Shown here one piece after another: positions 35,025 through 47,449 of a stretch of DNA of 64,000 nt. Position 1 is the stretch's first letter. Each line of letters begins with the position of its first letter. The notes under the pieces were generated by a model. The model was not told where the DNA came from. It saw only the letters and a program-made list of their open reading frames with translations, and searched no databases. The position numbers were made by a program, and so were the translations under genes. The DNA comes from Reticulitermes lucifugus (taxonomy: Eukaryota > Arthropoda > Insecta > Blattodea > Rhinotermitidae): positions 96,422 to 160,421 of the forward strand of contig JAKCWW010000012.1 in the NCBI GenBank assembly GCA_026260175.1. Reading direction: 5' to 3'.

Positions 35025-35675
35025 TGTAAAAGGCATATCCTCTAAACCAAATCTTAGCTCCTTTTATAAACAATTTCTCTAATAAATATGTGTTTTCTGT
35101 TTCTCAATAAAATGTGGTCCAAGTTGATACCTTTCTAACATTACACAATACACTGGGCCGAAAACCCAAATTGAATATTGCATTTAATCCTTCGTTTGGA
35201 TTTTGCTACTCACAGCGGTGAGAATTTATTATACCTTTCATAACGTCACGTGTGAATTGAGCCTCATTCGTGAACAGAATATTGGGAAAAATTTGTGCCC
35301 ATGGTTGCCTCCATTCACAAAACTTTTCAGGGCTGTGTTGATCTCCGGGTTCATGGATTTGTACTTTTCGGAGATAATGAGGGGAAAAACCAAAGTCACG
35401 CCGGATCTTCCACACATTATTTGCTTCGGTAAAGAGTTCTCATGGAAATGCTCTCTACAGATGTAAGTGTGCTTCATTACAATACTTTCAAAACATTATA
35501 TTCTCGAATTCATGGTTGCCCACACTCTTCATTCTCTCGGGAAAGGATCAGTTTTCTTGTAAGTTCTGTGTACTCTGTAAAATGCATGTCAATGTGCGAG
35601 CTTATGACCCAGATATCGTCTTTGGTGTTCCGCTGCTGCACCCCTACCATTTCACTGCAGAAACCTTATAAAAAA
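35025..35675 (-). pseudogene. DUF4817/mariner-like transposase relic
   Basis: Read on the minus strand in pieces. An N-terminal helix-turn-helix block (about 35675-35532) reads GAAAEHQRRYLGHKLAH then HAFYRVHRTYKKTDPF, like the DUF4817 motif NGRAAxREYQRRFPNRRxPxxxTFxxxHRxLRETGSF. A central block (35465-35206) reads FTEANNVWKIRRDFGFSPHY, LRKVQIHEPGDQHSPEKFCE and NILFTNEAQFTRD, like the family's HLQRVQxLxPGD...FCxW...NILFTDEAxFTR. A last block (about 35125-35025) reads LGPHFIEKQKTHIY and LEDMPFT. The first catalytic Asp is Asn. Stops and at least two frame changes are present. I could not find the terminal repeats. Confidence 0.78.
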
Positions 35676-35679
35676 CTGG

Positions 35680-36465
35680 TGTTGACACACTCCTATGTAA
35701 ATTTCGAAGATATCTGAATAACACTTCTGCATATCGAAATACAACCGCGTCAGCCGACGCTTGAAAGCGACCTGAAAATCGAACGGCTACGATGGTGTGG
35801 GCTCGCAACACTCGGGTGAACTCAATCAAAGTTGGAAGCCATCTGACCCTTTAAAGTCCATATGTTGCTTTATATAACACAAAAGGTTCCAGATTTTGCT
35901 CACAGATTTTGTTGCTCTATTTTATATGGATCTCAGGAAAAACAGCGACTACTTCCATATACAGTATAAACTGCATGGCTTTTGAAACAGATACAGTATT
36001 TATTGCGCGTACCGAAATGAACATTTGAATATAACTAAAGTTAAGTTTGGTCTTAAGAGATCTAATTCTCTAAAGACGTCGCATAGAACTATCATTTTAA
36101 TATACGGTGTTTTATTGCTCCATATTGTCTGCAGAACCAGCTAACGAAATGTGGCTAACGCATTTTGGAAGACACGAATTTGCTACAAATGTTAAAAACA
36201 AAGCCGGAATATATATATATATATATGTATACATGCTGCGTGACAAAGACGCTGTGGACAGAGCGATATATAAAAGTTGAGGTTCGTAATATTTAAATTC
36301 CACAAGATTTATCGATTTTAACGGAAAACATATCATGTCACGAATTAATTTAAGTAATGAGATGTTTTAAGTACATAATTTTTGCATAATAGTCTATTAT
36401 AATTATTTATTTTTTCCAATTAAAGGTCTTTAAAATACTTCAGGATCTCCCTACTGTTTTAGAAT
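35680..36465. other. No recognisable gene; short (AT)n at 36211-36230
   Basis: AT-rich sequence with one ATATAT run. Nothing else supportable. Confidence 0.45.
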
Positions 36466-36469
36466 GTTG

Positions 36470-36515
36470 TCCGTGAAGATGGCAGAGGGGGTCGAAACAT
36501 GTAGAAATTAAAGAA
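36470..36515 (+). repeat. Penelope-type terminal signature, solo
   Basis: GTGAAGATGGCAGAGGGGGT leads into CGAAACATGTAGAAATTAAA (36473-36512). The GAAACATGTAG end matches the other copies. A weak three-pair stem (GGC/GTC) links the two boxes. Confidence 0.45.
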
Positions 36516-36519
36516 TAAA

Positions 36520-39160
36520 CTATTTTGTGATCCAAGAAGTTGTATGCCTTGTTTGTTGAATTATTTCACTGAGTATCAGGTTATTCTTTTGTTCAGCATG
36601 GAGAAAATTATATCACTTTTCAAGTACATTTACAAGATATATATTTGTAATGTTTCAATGTAATTAAGAGAATCCTTATGTCAATTATAACGTAGAGAGA
36701 TGTAACTGATGAGATTTTGATATGCCCTTGCTTTTATCAATCGTAAGGCAGTTTTTGAAGAAACTTACGAAAGTCTCTAGTAGTCGGATGCAAATAACAC
36801 AGAACCTTTGTGTAAAGCAGCATCAAAAGACACGTGTACGAAGGGACTGGTTACGGATAACACACACATTTTTTTACTTGCAAGAGTGCGTTCCTGCACC
36901 CGTGGAGACTGAGATGTTTCGCATAATATGCGATGAGTTTGTAGATGTCAGTTTAACTTTGTTTCCTCCATTACGTCACTATACTCGTTCCGAGCTCTGA
37001 AGCAGCATCTGGAAGTCAAATATTGATGACGGTGTGAAAGCAACAGTGTAATAATGGTTCAAACGATATTTTAGATTCACGCACAGGGCAGGGAAACGCC
37101 CATTTCAGGGTATGAAAAACGGAAACTGTGATTGGTTTTATTTGTTCGGTATGGACTGGAAACTCGGCAGGTCTCTCGCCCTAACAGAGGAACATAGAGT
37201 GGGGGTAATTGTGAAAAACTTGCTGACGAAAGTACTGTACCTAGTTAAAAGTAAAAATATATAAAATATCGTAATTAGGATCTTCGTAACTCTTAAACTA
37301 ATTTAACGTCAAATAAAGGAGAAGGACAAGAGGGAGAAGCGTAGCAGTTCTTAGAGATGAAAATTCAAAATACAGAATTTTGGTAGGTTAGCTTAAAATT
37401 AAGCGAACATTTCATAAATTTACATGCTTTACGGATAATAAGATTCCAGTGTATTTAAAAAATCAGTGTTAAATATTCTAGACTGGATTTGCCTTGGAAC
37501 AGATTTTTGCAGTGGGCTGTTGTAAATAAGGGAAATAACTTTCGATTTCCGTATAAGGCAGGGAATATCTAGACACTGAAGGATTTTCAGGTAATTCAGA
37601 AAGTCTCTGCTGCACGGAATTAGTAATCACTGCCAATTAAAATGAGGATAATATTAAAGTTGTATAGGAAATTGTGTATAAAATTTATCTGTATTTCACT
37701 AATTCTATAATTCATTATTATGATAGCCAAGTGGTATAAATATTCTATAACATTTCATTTCAGGCTGTTCTCTGCAAAGCTGCTTAAAAACTACCTTTCC
37801 CATTTTCTCCACCTTACCGTACTATGCCAACCTTCAAATAACTTAGCTTAGATCCAGTGGATAGGCAATCATTATCATAGTTACTTGGGGGTAAATATCC
37901 CTTGTGCTCCACTCACGTCATAAATATGACGCCTACATGAAGTCAGTGATACACAACAAAATTGTAGCTGGCGAATATGGTATGAATTAACAGCAAACCC
38001 AGGATATTATCTTTACGACCGGGAAACTCTTTCCGGCAAAGGCAGAAATATTTCTTCTAGCCGACGGATTCATCGTGCTGTGGGCTGAGTTCAGTGCCCT
38101 GTTTAATTGAAAAGGGCGTTCTTCGTAGGGAATAAACTACCTTGGATACGAAGCAGACCAATCACATTTACCTGGTACAGAGGTTAATACTGTCTAGGCT
38201 GTTTTCTCTATTCCTTTTACAATCTTCATAGCTAGCACTTTGTCTGCTTTCATATTTTGACCCATTTGTATCTTGGGTAAGTTTGTAGGAATTATATTTC
38301 TTAGTCGAAAGATTCAGACTTAAAAATTACTTAGAGTAAAAATATTTGCTCATGTAGGTTACCTGTGATTTGTTCACATTCCATTGTTTTTATCGCTATT
38401 TCTCAGAAAGCCGAAATATAACTAATGTATTAAAAAATACACGTAATATAAACAAGATGACAAAGCAAACAATGCTATAAAATAAATCGTACGTCACGGC
38501 TTTTTATATTTTACTAGTCTGCCTGCGAGCGTTTCTGAACACAGAGGACTCTCGGAAACTGTGACTGTCACTTTTCTCAGTTTCGTTAAACGTAACACTA
38601 GCACTAATATCTCGGATATTCATGTTCGAGTTGTAACTAAGCAGCATTATAATACAGAGTGTTCAACCGAATACTTGAGTCCACAAGAATATCAGACGTG
38701 GATAGAGAAAATTGCGTTATGAAAACCTCGTTAGTTTATACATTTCACCTAATATTATTAGGGCGATCAAAAGAACGAAGGAAGATGAATGTGAATGCTC
38801 ATTTAGCACGTGTGGGAATTGGGAAATGAATCCAATATTCTGGCTGAAAAATCGGGAAAGTTTGAAGGTACCAGGAAGATAATGTAAGCGTAATGCGAAA
38901 ATCTTCGCTAGAGAAGTTGTGTTAAGAACGTGTTTACTGGACTAAACTAAATCGGAAAGAAAACCATGGCGGAATATTTTGAGAGCGTGTAATTCAAATT
39001 TTGCTTTCCTGAAATACAGGGAATTTCTTCATCAGTTGTGCAAAATTTAACTATCGAATGTATACTTTGAAGCTGGGTTAACTCAATCGGCACAGTGAAT
39101 AAGCTACAGTTGGAAACTGGAGGATTCTAGTGTCAAATTCTGACAGAAGCTAGAGATTTG
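36520..39160. other. No recognisable feature
   Basis: About 2.6 kb. A 92-codon frame at 36722-37000 resembles nothing known. No repeat structure was found. Confidence 0.45.
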
Positions 39161-39164
39161 TCTC

Positions 39165-39288
39165 TTCACCCAAAGGTCCCCTAGCGGCTCTGGGTCTCAC
39201 TCACGCTCGGGGGCTCTTTCGCTGAAGTTAAAGCGACCGGGATGTGAAGATCACAATTTAACTCCACCTGGTGCAAAATTAATAATAA
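39165..39288 (+). repeat. Short interspersed repeat shared with 32430-32545
   Basis: GCTCGGGGGCTCTTTCGCTG, then AAGTTAAAGCGACCGGGATG. It lies directly upstream of the truncated SINE at 39301. Confidence 0.4.
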
Positions 39289-39300
39289 GTGGACAAATAT

Positions 39301-39418
39301 TTTTTCCTATGGCTCAACAGCCTCTAGGGGACCTAGGCCTCCTCAATTTTCGAGGCTTCGTGATCACACTTTAGACTCACCACACTCGGTAGGACTCCTC
39401 TGGACGAGTGACCAGCCC
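39301..39418 (-). repeat. SINE family 1, 5'-truncated, with 12-bp target duplication
   Basis: Only the 3' half is present: GGACGAGTGACCAGCCC at the right is the complement of the body block GGGCTGATCACTCGTCC, and TATGGCTCAACAGCC with a T run lies at the left end. Identical 12-bp repeats GTGGACAAATAT flank it exactly (39289-39300 and 39419-39430). It was therefore truncated on insertion, not later. Confidence 0.92.
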
Positions 39419-39434
39419 GTGGACAAATATACTT

Positions 39435-40845
39435 CCAGATTTTTACTTGGATGTGCCATCAGTATTTAAATAAACATAATTTACAACGTGTATGAGGGAA
39501 CATTTCGGAGAGTGAAACGGCCAGATAAAAATATATAAACTTATTAAACTCTCAACCAAAACGTATTCCACCAAGTCACTGAAATAACAGTTGGACTGAT
39601 TTTAGTCCTTATTCAAAGAGCATTCCTTTCAATTAGTAAGGGATAATTACCTGTCAAGCCTGCTACAGCAAGATACAAATGAACAGACATGGAAAAGTAA
39701 TAGGGAAATAGGAAATCTAATTTCAAAGGAAATATTTACACAGCGGAATGATAATTTAAAGCAGATTCAGACAAGTGTTTAAGAGCTGCACAAACCTACA
39801 CCTTTTAATGTAATTGAAGGTAATCTGGCTATCGGCTTTGCAGAAAATAAAAAAAAGCTATATTCTAAGAATACCTGGTGAGGAAACAAGTACATTTAAC
39901 CCTTAAACTTATATCATCAGTGTTATAAAGTAAAAGATTATTATACTGGCGAGATAAGCAACAAGTGTTGATGTGGAAAGAAATGTATCTAAAATTGTGA
40001 TAAAAAATACCGGAGGTAAGAAAGAGTAGGCTTGGAGAACTTGGGATTAGTTTTCATGATAATGGCAAAATGAATCTTGAAGTAATTACGCGCAGATTTG
40101 TTTTCCCATATCATCAGCTCACCTCCTCAAATTCTTTTTCTCTGTAATGGCATATGAGGATGTGAGTTATATTTTCCTGAGGCAGGGTCCACTTTTAGTA
40201 TTTCGGGAAGCACAGGGGCAGAATTTAATTTGGGTCGCCTAAGTGACTATGAGTTTTGCGCGGAAGACCGTGCGTTATTCAGTTATTAAGTCAATTGGTC
40301 AGTGTACTTAAAATTACTAAAATGATTTAGATGTGAAATGTTGACGTCATCCTACGTAAATTATTATAACTTCTATCAATATTAAATATAATTTTGGGAG
40401 TCAAGACTGAAAACCTAAAAAGGGACTGACATTTCGCTTCGGAATTTGCAGAAGTCCCGTTTTCGTTCATTCACTTGCATAAGAATTTTTTTTACCCTTT
40501 TAACGAAGAGTGAAAAATGATAAAATTATTTGTCTAATATATAATTAAACGTTTAAAATAAATGGCATTATATTTAATTCAGTTGTGTTTTTAAACTGAA
40601 ATTAAAGCTACGCAACTTCTCTTAGAACCCATCACATAGGAAGTGTGCACCTGTAAATGCGTGCGTAATTTCCTTGCGGAGACACCTCTTGGGAAGTGTC
40701 ACGTGAAAGTCCGAATAGAATGGATTCTGAGATTATTTGAGGATTTTATATGGAGTAAAATAAATATAAACGGCGAATATTTAAGGACACAGAAAAAGTC
40801 TGGAGACAAAAGAGAGCCACTAAAGACGTGAGTCAGCGTACTTGG
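39435..40845. other. No recognisable feature
   Basis: AT-rich sequence. Nothing supportable. Confidence 0.45.
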
Positions 40846-40850
40846 CGCCA

Positions 40851-40960
40851 TAGCCGTAAGTCGAACCACATCTCTCCCAGTTTTAGCTTAGCCGTAACTC
40901 GAACCACATCTCTCCCAGTTTTAGCATAGCCGTAAGTCGAACCACATCTCTCCCAGTTTC
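40851..40960. repeat. 38-bp tandem repeat, three units
   Basis: Units start at 40851, 40889 and 40927: TAGCCGTAAGTCGAACCACA then TCTCTCCCAGTTTTAGCA. The three copies differ at only a few positions, so the duplication is recent relative to most repeats here. Confidence 0.92.
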
Positions 40961-40964
40961 AGTT

Positions 40965-42690
40965 TTATCATTGATCACACTTTGTATCAACACACTTAAA
41001 ACGCAGGGCCTCTGGTTCGACCCACAAGAGTCCATTTTGAATTTCTGTTGGAAAAGTGGCACCGGGAGAGATTTATCTCCCAGCACTTTACGAATACCTT
41101 CTCAATTATCACTCCAAACGTGTTCTAAGTTCATCTGTCAAACGGACCAGGTACAATAGGCCCATTAGCAGTACATTTACGCCAGGACTCTGTCTCATCC
41201 TACCTCAAGAATAAAAACGAGCATTTTGAAGGGAATATTGCATACAGAAAATGTTTAAAAGCGTAGGTCCTACCTCAGGGTAAACCTTTAGGATGTAATA
41301 TATAAAGACCACTCTGTTAAAGGGGAATAATAGTTCCTTTTCTGATAACCATACAAAACACAACAATAGGCTTTGTGGGGAAAATGCGGAGTTTCTAGTG
41401 TTTGGGTAGTTGGTAGGTACACAGCTGTTATTGTGCTTTAAGGTTTTAGTGAAAATATAGGAACAGTTGAATATAAAGGCCCTAATAAAAATGCAGAATT
41501 TAAATCAAAATGAGATAACTGAACTCACAGGATTATTCTTTCTTACCAGGCGCTTCCTATTGTTATAAAGCGCAAGGAACATATAAAACTACACATAACT
41601 CTCCGATCCCTTCGCTGTATGTTTATTTTGTTTGGAAATGATCCTGGTTCTAAATATAGCGGAAAGTGTATTCATGTAGCTTATGGCGGTGCGTGCAGAG
41701 CTTGTATGTGCTTTATTATATTCAAGATGGCGCAGTGGTTTCTATTCATCCTGTACGTTATATTTGGTAGTTGGGTAACAAAACACTTACATCGCCGTAA
41801 CCATGCATCCATACCTACTAGCTTTCTTGTTATACAGGGTTTACGTCAGTATTATCACGGATAATGTAATTAATTTGAGACAACTCTGAAATTAATAATT
41901 GTTATGCCGTGTATAATACCTGCATACATCTTTATACTTAGTTGTATGCTGATGCTTTCAATACATTACACTATACAGCATCAGCTGTTAGAATGATTAA
42001 AGATATGGGAAGGGGTCGATGTCGTCTTACTCAAGGAGATCTCACGGTAGGTGTCTGGAGTTAATGATGACAAAGACGAAATATTTCACTCAGGATAATT
42101 TGTCTCTGGACTGAGATTTCAACCCAGGATCTGCAGACTGAACAAAAGGTATGCAAGGTTTTCAGTTCCTCGTGGTTGTGACCATGAAGACATTGTCTTC
42201 TTGGATGTGCTGTTACGTTATTGGCAACTCCCAGAAGACAGTAATTTTTACACAGCAGGGTTCTTCAATGGTCAATCCCATCGCGCTGTGGAATTTGTAC
42301 AAAAATGTGCCTAATGTGTTGTGCTGTACAGCTTATGGATGATATTCTTGATAGGTCTCATTGTATCATAGTAAGCAAATAAAACTGTATTAATAAACAA
42401 TATTTCTAGAAGAAAGCGCACATAATTATTCATACTAGTACTTTCCAAATACTAACACGTAGCATTTTCTATTAAGGCGAATTTCTATTCATGCAAACCT
42501 GACACATATTTGTAAATTCTTCAGAAAGGGTATTAATTTTTTTTTCGCTTCTTCATTTCTGTGAAATGAATTGACATTTTTCATAAATCCTCTTGTTGAT
42601 TCTTACACTTATTAGTTAATAGAGAGAAGAAAGTCAAAACATTACCAGCCCTGATCACTTCAGCCTCCACGTGGACTTAATTCCGTCACC
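40965..42690. other. No recognisable feature
   Basis: AT-rich sequence. A possible B-box-like GATTTCAACCCAGGATC (reverse) near 42115 is too isolated to call. Confidence 0.4.
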
Positions 42691-42694
42691 GTTA

Positions 42695-42732
42695 AAATGG
42701 AGGCAAAATGTTTTCTCCGAAACGTGCTTGTT
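42695..42732 (+). repeat. Penelope-type terminal signature, decayed
   Basis: AAATGGAGGCAAAATG, then TCTCCGAAACGTGCTTG. It resembles 9391-9428 (AAGATGGAGACAACAAGC, CCGAAACGTCGC). Confidence 0.35.
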
Positions 42733-42734
42733 AA

Positions 42735-43805
42735 TCAACAAAACTGTAAGGTTTAAAAAACCTGAAGATTGTTGTATGAACGATATCCGCCGTGGCATCC
42801 TGTAATCCTATATAATTTTGCTCCTTTAACTTTTATCGCTCCAATGTGGCTTTAAAACTCGACAGCCCTTTACGTTGTACGCTGTCGAGCTCCAGTCGAC
42901 GCCTTATTTTAGGCTGTTTTATGTTGGTTTTCCCTAAGCTCCTCTTATCAAGGGCTGATTCTGAACCTTGAAAATTACAGACTGTTTGCAAAATTAATTT
43001 TGAAAAGGCTGTTTCATTTTACAAGCACAATTTGGACTGGAAAGTGTTAACTTCATTATCAGTAATACACTTGTGCGTGCCGAATTTGGGAAATTGCCAG
43101 ACAACTTAAGGGATTATGCTATTGAATAATCCATGCTTTAAGACACAATATTAAAAACGATTTATAGCAAGTTTAATCTCAACCTTAAATTACCTCTCCA
43201 ATCTCGCTTATTAATAGCATTTTTATTCAGAAGAATTGTTTCACATCTCTCACTTTGTGGAGTAGAAATGTTCCAAAGACAGTTGGCTTTTCCTCTCTTA
43301 TATCGCATTTTGTCAGTAGCAGAGAAAGATTTTGGAAGAAGGAGGAAGTTGGTACATTTAAAGGGACAGAGCATTAAGTAGGTATTTGATTAGTGCGGAT
43401 TTAAGCTCCGATATACCCACAGTGGCCTTCACTGCAGTAAAAAGAAACAAGTCGGATATTTTAGTGCTGTTTTATGTTGAAAAGCAGGTGTGATTAATTG
43501 GAAGTCACTTTTACTTAGGAGAAGGGAATTGCAACCTAACGGTACAGTTCCTTTTTAACTTACGGGCACCACGTTCCATTTTGCTTCACTCTATACCTTT
43601 GTGCTGTGTTTCAGAAGTAGCTCGTGATTGTATGTTTCATGGTGTAAAAGGAAAGATAATTCTGCTACACATATTTAATAAACTCTCTTTTTGTGAAACT
43701 TGTGGGAAGAATGAGTAGGTGGGTTTTAAATTCGCTGCTATACATAAGAGATATTTGTGTTGCAGTTAGAAACGTTGTAGGAAACATAATATGTTGAAGA
43801 ATTAG
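42735..43805. other. No recognisable feature
   Basis: AT-rich sequence. The 70- and 88-codon minus frames at 43162-43931 match nothing known, and the second overlaps a SINE. Confidence 0.4.
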
Positions 43806-43812
43806 ATAGAGG

Positions 43813-44120
43813 TAAAGGTAAAGCAATCCTATCACAGGCCTGGAAAGACCCTTAGTGTCCCAGGAGGTGGAGGCTCCCAGATTTCTAGACAATCGGCACA
43901 TAAAGGTGATAAGGTCGTCAGCTCTATGCACCGGCCGTCTTTACCCCCAAGGGAATATTCCTGGTACTAATTTCTGTTAGAGGCTGAGTCGACCCCAGGG
44001 TCATAGTGCAACCGAAACGATTATGTCAATGAAAAATTTCAATGATACCATCGGGAATCGAAACCGCGACGTTCCGGCTTGTAGCGCAATGCCTCAACCA
44101 ACTGCGCCACCGAATAAAAT
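43813..44120 (-). repeat. SINE with shared core and a different tRNA head
   Basis: Minus-strand head GGTGGCGCAGTTGGTTGAGG (A-box), then TCGCGGTTTCGATTCCCGAT (B-box), reads as a recognisable tRNA-like start. The body contains CTGGGGTCGACTCAGCCTCT and CCTTGGGGGTAAAGACGGCC, matching the core order of SINE family 2. The 3' end is a simple repeat of TTTACC (GGTAAAGGTAAAG at 43811-43823 on the plus strand). ATAGAGG at 43806-43812 and 44121-44127 is probably the target duplication. Confidence 0.82.
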
Positions 44121-44129
44121 ATAGAGGGG

Positions 44130-45480
44130 CTGATAATAACATATATAACCCTAGGATTAAGGTATAGACTGGAGTAAACTAACTCCTAATATGGTCTACT
44201 AGCTGGCACTTTTGAGCACAGTAATTACACCCCCAGTTTTGTAAAAAGCAGGTCATTTTTATTATCATCTGAGCAATTGAAAATTGTTCAGTGAAAGTCT
44301 TGAAATGTGGAATGATTTGATAGACAGTTACATGCTGTGAACATTTAAGATATTCGTAACTTCGTGCACCTATGTATTGCATACTTCTTGATATATATAT
44401 ACTTCACACTATACAGCCCTACACAACCAAAGTAAATTATTTCAAATGTATTTAGGCAATATGTTTTGGCTTAATATAAACTGTCAATAAGCCATTTCTT
44501 TTTAGAACTTTCAGTAAAACTTTAACTGGAAATAGGTATGAGATCTTACTGTTTAGAAAAAGCAAAATAAATACTAGAACCATATAAAATAGGTTTTTTA
44601 GGAATGTATAGAGATTAAAAAAGTCGCGGGTTAATATATGTAAAAATCGATTTAAAAGCCATTGGTGTGCAGTATTTCTTAAGTATAAACAAAATATAAT
44701 AAAATATATCTTAATTTTCTTTAAGGGCCTAAATACATTTTATTCTTTTTAAAACTCTCCTCTACAAAGGAATTAAGCGATAAGTTTAATTTGTAAGAAA
44801 CTCAAACACATTAAAGAGCAGGTATATCAGGTATGTAATGTAAGGCTTAGTGACTTACTAAAAATAAGCTTTTATGCAATTCGATAATTTTGATTTTTAA
44901 CAGAGATTTTGTGACTAGAAATGAGATTAAGCCTCCTGTTTTCTAGTACTTCTATAATAAACTACTAATTCAAAGTTTAATTTTCGAAAGGAAAAACCTT
45001 ATTAACAAACCTCTGCAATTTCGAGTTTCATACACCATACTTCTGTTGTCTACTGCTTTCAAACTCTACATTTCCTTTAGAGCACGATTTTATAATTTTT
45101 AACTGCATATGGCTCAATTACAAAAAAAAGGTTGATATGCATTTAATGTATTTTCGAATTCAGTTCTTCCTTTCATCTCATTTTCCTGTCGAAACATATG
45201 TACTGCCTGACTGTCTCCGTACCTTGACACATATCCATCATCCACATACTCACCTATTTACCGATTCACCCAGCGCAAGATATTGCAGGATCTATGTTAC
45301 GACATATACCTCTCCAAAATACTTCTTTTGAACAGAGAAAATAAAGTCGTGACTGAAATATTTAGCTTGATTTTCATTAATCCTTTATCCGGGCTATGAA
45401 ATTTTAAGGCACAATTTACCCTGTAACATGCCATGCAATCAAAAATGGGGAGTAGAAATATAGCTATACATTTTCTTTGA
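44130..45480. other. No recognisable feature
   Basis: AT-rich sequence. Nothing supportable. Confidence 0.45.
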
Positions 45481-45484
45481 CCTC

Positions 45485-45685
45485 TGCACTCTATAAGTGT
45501 GGGTGGTTAACCACGCAATGGTCATTTAATCCCCGAGGAAGAACCCACGTTACCCATTGTACAGGAGGCTGTGTTAGCCTCGGGGTCGGTCTGGACGGGA
45601 GCGGAAGATCTCGCCCCTACCGCGTTTCGAACCCCCAACACTCCAGCCAGTATCGAGTCGCTATACTGACTACACTATACCCTTA
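45485..45685 (-). repeat. SINE family 2 (shared-core type)
   Basis: The core GGAGGCTGTGTTAGCCTCGG (45566-45585) is followed by GTCTGGACGGGAGC and the reversed B-box GCGTTTCGAACCCCCAACAC. A head with ATCGAGTCGCTATACTGAC beyond it matches the head of the 15.3 kb copy (GAGTCGCTATACCGAC). The distal part is partly eroded. Confidence 0.72.
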
Positions 45686-45689
45686 CGAT

Positions 45690-46445
45690 GTAGTGACAAT
45701 TACATACGGAGGAAAACCATGTATCACCACATGGGTTAATTTAAACTCTAAATATAATAAATGAGATGTCAGTTCTACAATTACATCAGGGGTACTTTCA
45801 TGCAAACTTTGCAACATGTAGACCTAACTTATTGTGGCTTGGAGTAACGGATTTGTTGTTCTGAAAGATGACATAATTAAACATGCTAGAAGTTTTCTAA
45901 GCCTGGGAAGGTTTGTCTTCTTCTTTGCAGGGAATACAACAGCAGACGAAATGCTGGCAGTTGTTTGAAAGAGAGATAGCCTTACTTAATCCGGGAGAAA
46001 ATGTATTCGTTGGAGAGACGCGATTAGGTTTATGGTTTTTGTTCGTTATATATATTGATATAGTAAATGTATGGGTTTCGAATAATGTTCCATTCTTCGA
46101 TTATGTAGGTCTTGCGCCTATTCGTTTTTGTGTCTTGCTAAGTCAGTGGAGGTCTAATTATTGTTTATATTTATTTAGTGTAGAAGATTTTTCTGTGTAT
46201 AAGTTTTACTACACTATGTTGATGGCTTAGTAAAATCAAGCCGAAAAAAGTAGCTGTCATATTCATAATAATAAGTAGTTTTTTAAAATAATTATTTGCG
46301 GCTTGTGGTCTTTGCCCCTTAATTTTTACACACATTATTTGCGGCAACATTTAAGATGAAATTATAAATTTCTAGCATAGAAATGTAAAGTAAGGAATTC
46401 TGTGGAATGAGATTTTTACTTATTTTCTCTGTTTATATAAATTTT
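45690..46445. other. No recognisable feature
   Basis: AT-rich. The 105-codon frame at 45913-46230 resembles nothing I know. Confidence 0.4.
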
Positions 46446-46448
46446 TCT

Positions 46449-46620
46449 AGTTATAGGTTTCAGTAGGAAGGATTCTATCGTCTTCTATTTTTAGGATGCA
46501 ATACAAAGTATTCTATCGTCTTCTAGTTGGAGGATTCAATACAAAGCATTCTATAATCTCCCAGTTATAGAATTCAGTACAACGAATTCTATCGTCATCT
46601 AGTTTTATAACTTACGGAAA
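46449..46620. repeat. 38-bp tandem repeat, about four and a half diverged units
   Basis: ATTCTATCGTCTTCTAGTTG, then GAGGATTCAATACAAAGC. Unit starts are at 46472, 46510, 46548 and 46586, exactly 38 bp apart. The sequence is unrelated to the 38-bp array at 40851. Confidence 0.85.
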
Positions 46621-46621
46621 C

Positions 46622-47380
46622 TTCCCAGCAACAAAAGTGGTTATGGTTGAAAAGGCAATTTTAAATCATCTCAGTCCTTCGTTATATTAAAATTCCAGTT
46701 AATGAAATAATACTCCGTTTTTCCAGTCTTGTACCCGCTACAGCGCTGTATATTTTCGTAGCAAAAGAAAAACTGCTTTGATTAAATTCAGTCAGTGATG
46801 TTGATTGATGCGCATAAGAATATAAAACGAAACTGTGAAGGATGTTACATTCTGTAAATCAAAATTAACTTTTAACTTTTTTCTTAAGAGAAATGGCGTT
46901 GAATATGCAGGAGACCCAGAACGGCGAACCATTCCTGTTTCTGGTGTTGTAAGTTTAGAGTTTAATGAAAGAAGCGAAGTGAGTAATGAAGTCAGCTTCT
47001 ATGGTTTTAATCTGCCTTGTAAATTAGTAACATGAACACAAGATATATTTTATTATAAATTTTTCTGCCCTTATAACACCATCGGACACAACTTTCAAAA
47101 ACAACTCTTACAAAATGAACCTTCAGAGGCATGCTTATAACTGCGCCTGTTTAATACACAGGAAGGCGAAGCAGAAAGAAGTTAAAGATGAAGGAGAACT
47201 AAATTTCAATTATTCCTCGCCTTCAAGGTATTTGCGACTTCTCTGTATTCTGTAAAATTGCTGTAGACTGCTGCTGTAACAATCGTTATTAATTAACCAT
47301 TTATCGCTGTATTTTAATGAAAAAATATTAATGATAAGTTATAACGATCCCAGTATAAAAAATTTGTTTTGCATTAGTGT
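46622..47380. other. No recognisable feature
   Basis: AT-rich spacer. Nothing supportable. Confidence 0.4.
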
Positions 47381-47384
47381 GTTT

Positions 47385-47445
47385 GCCGGCATTTCTAATA
47401 TGTTTCGAACATATTGGGTCATTTTTCAGCAGGTGCATATTTCAA
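47385..47445 (-). repeat. Penelope-type terminal signature, solo
   Basis: On the minus strand CTGCTGAAAAATGACCCAAT, then GTTCGAAACATATTAGAAAT. It has the same two-box layout as the other copies, with one base off in the first box. Confidence 0.45.
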
Positions 47446-47449
47446 AGCA

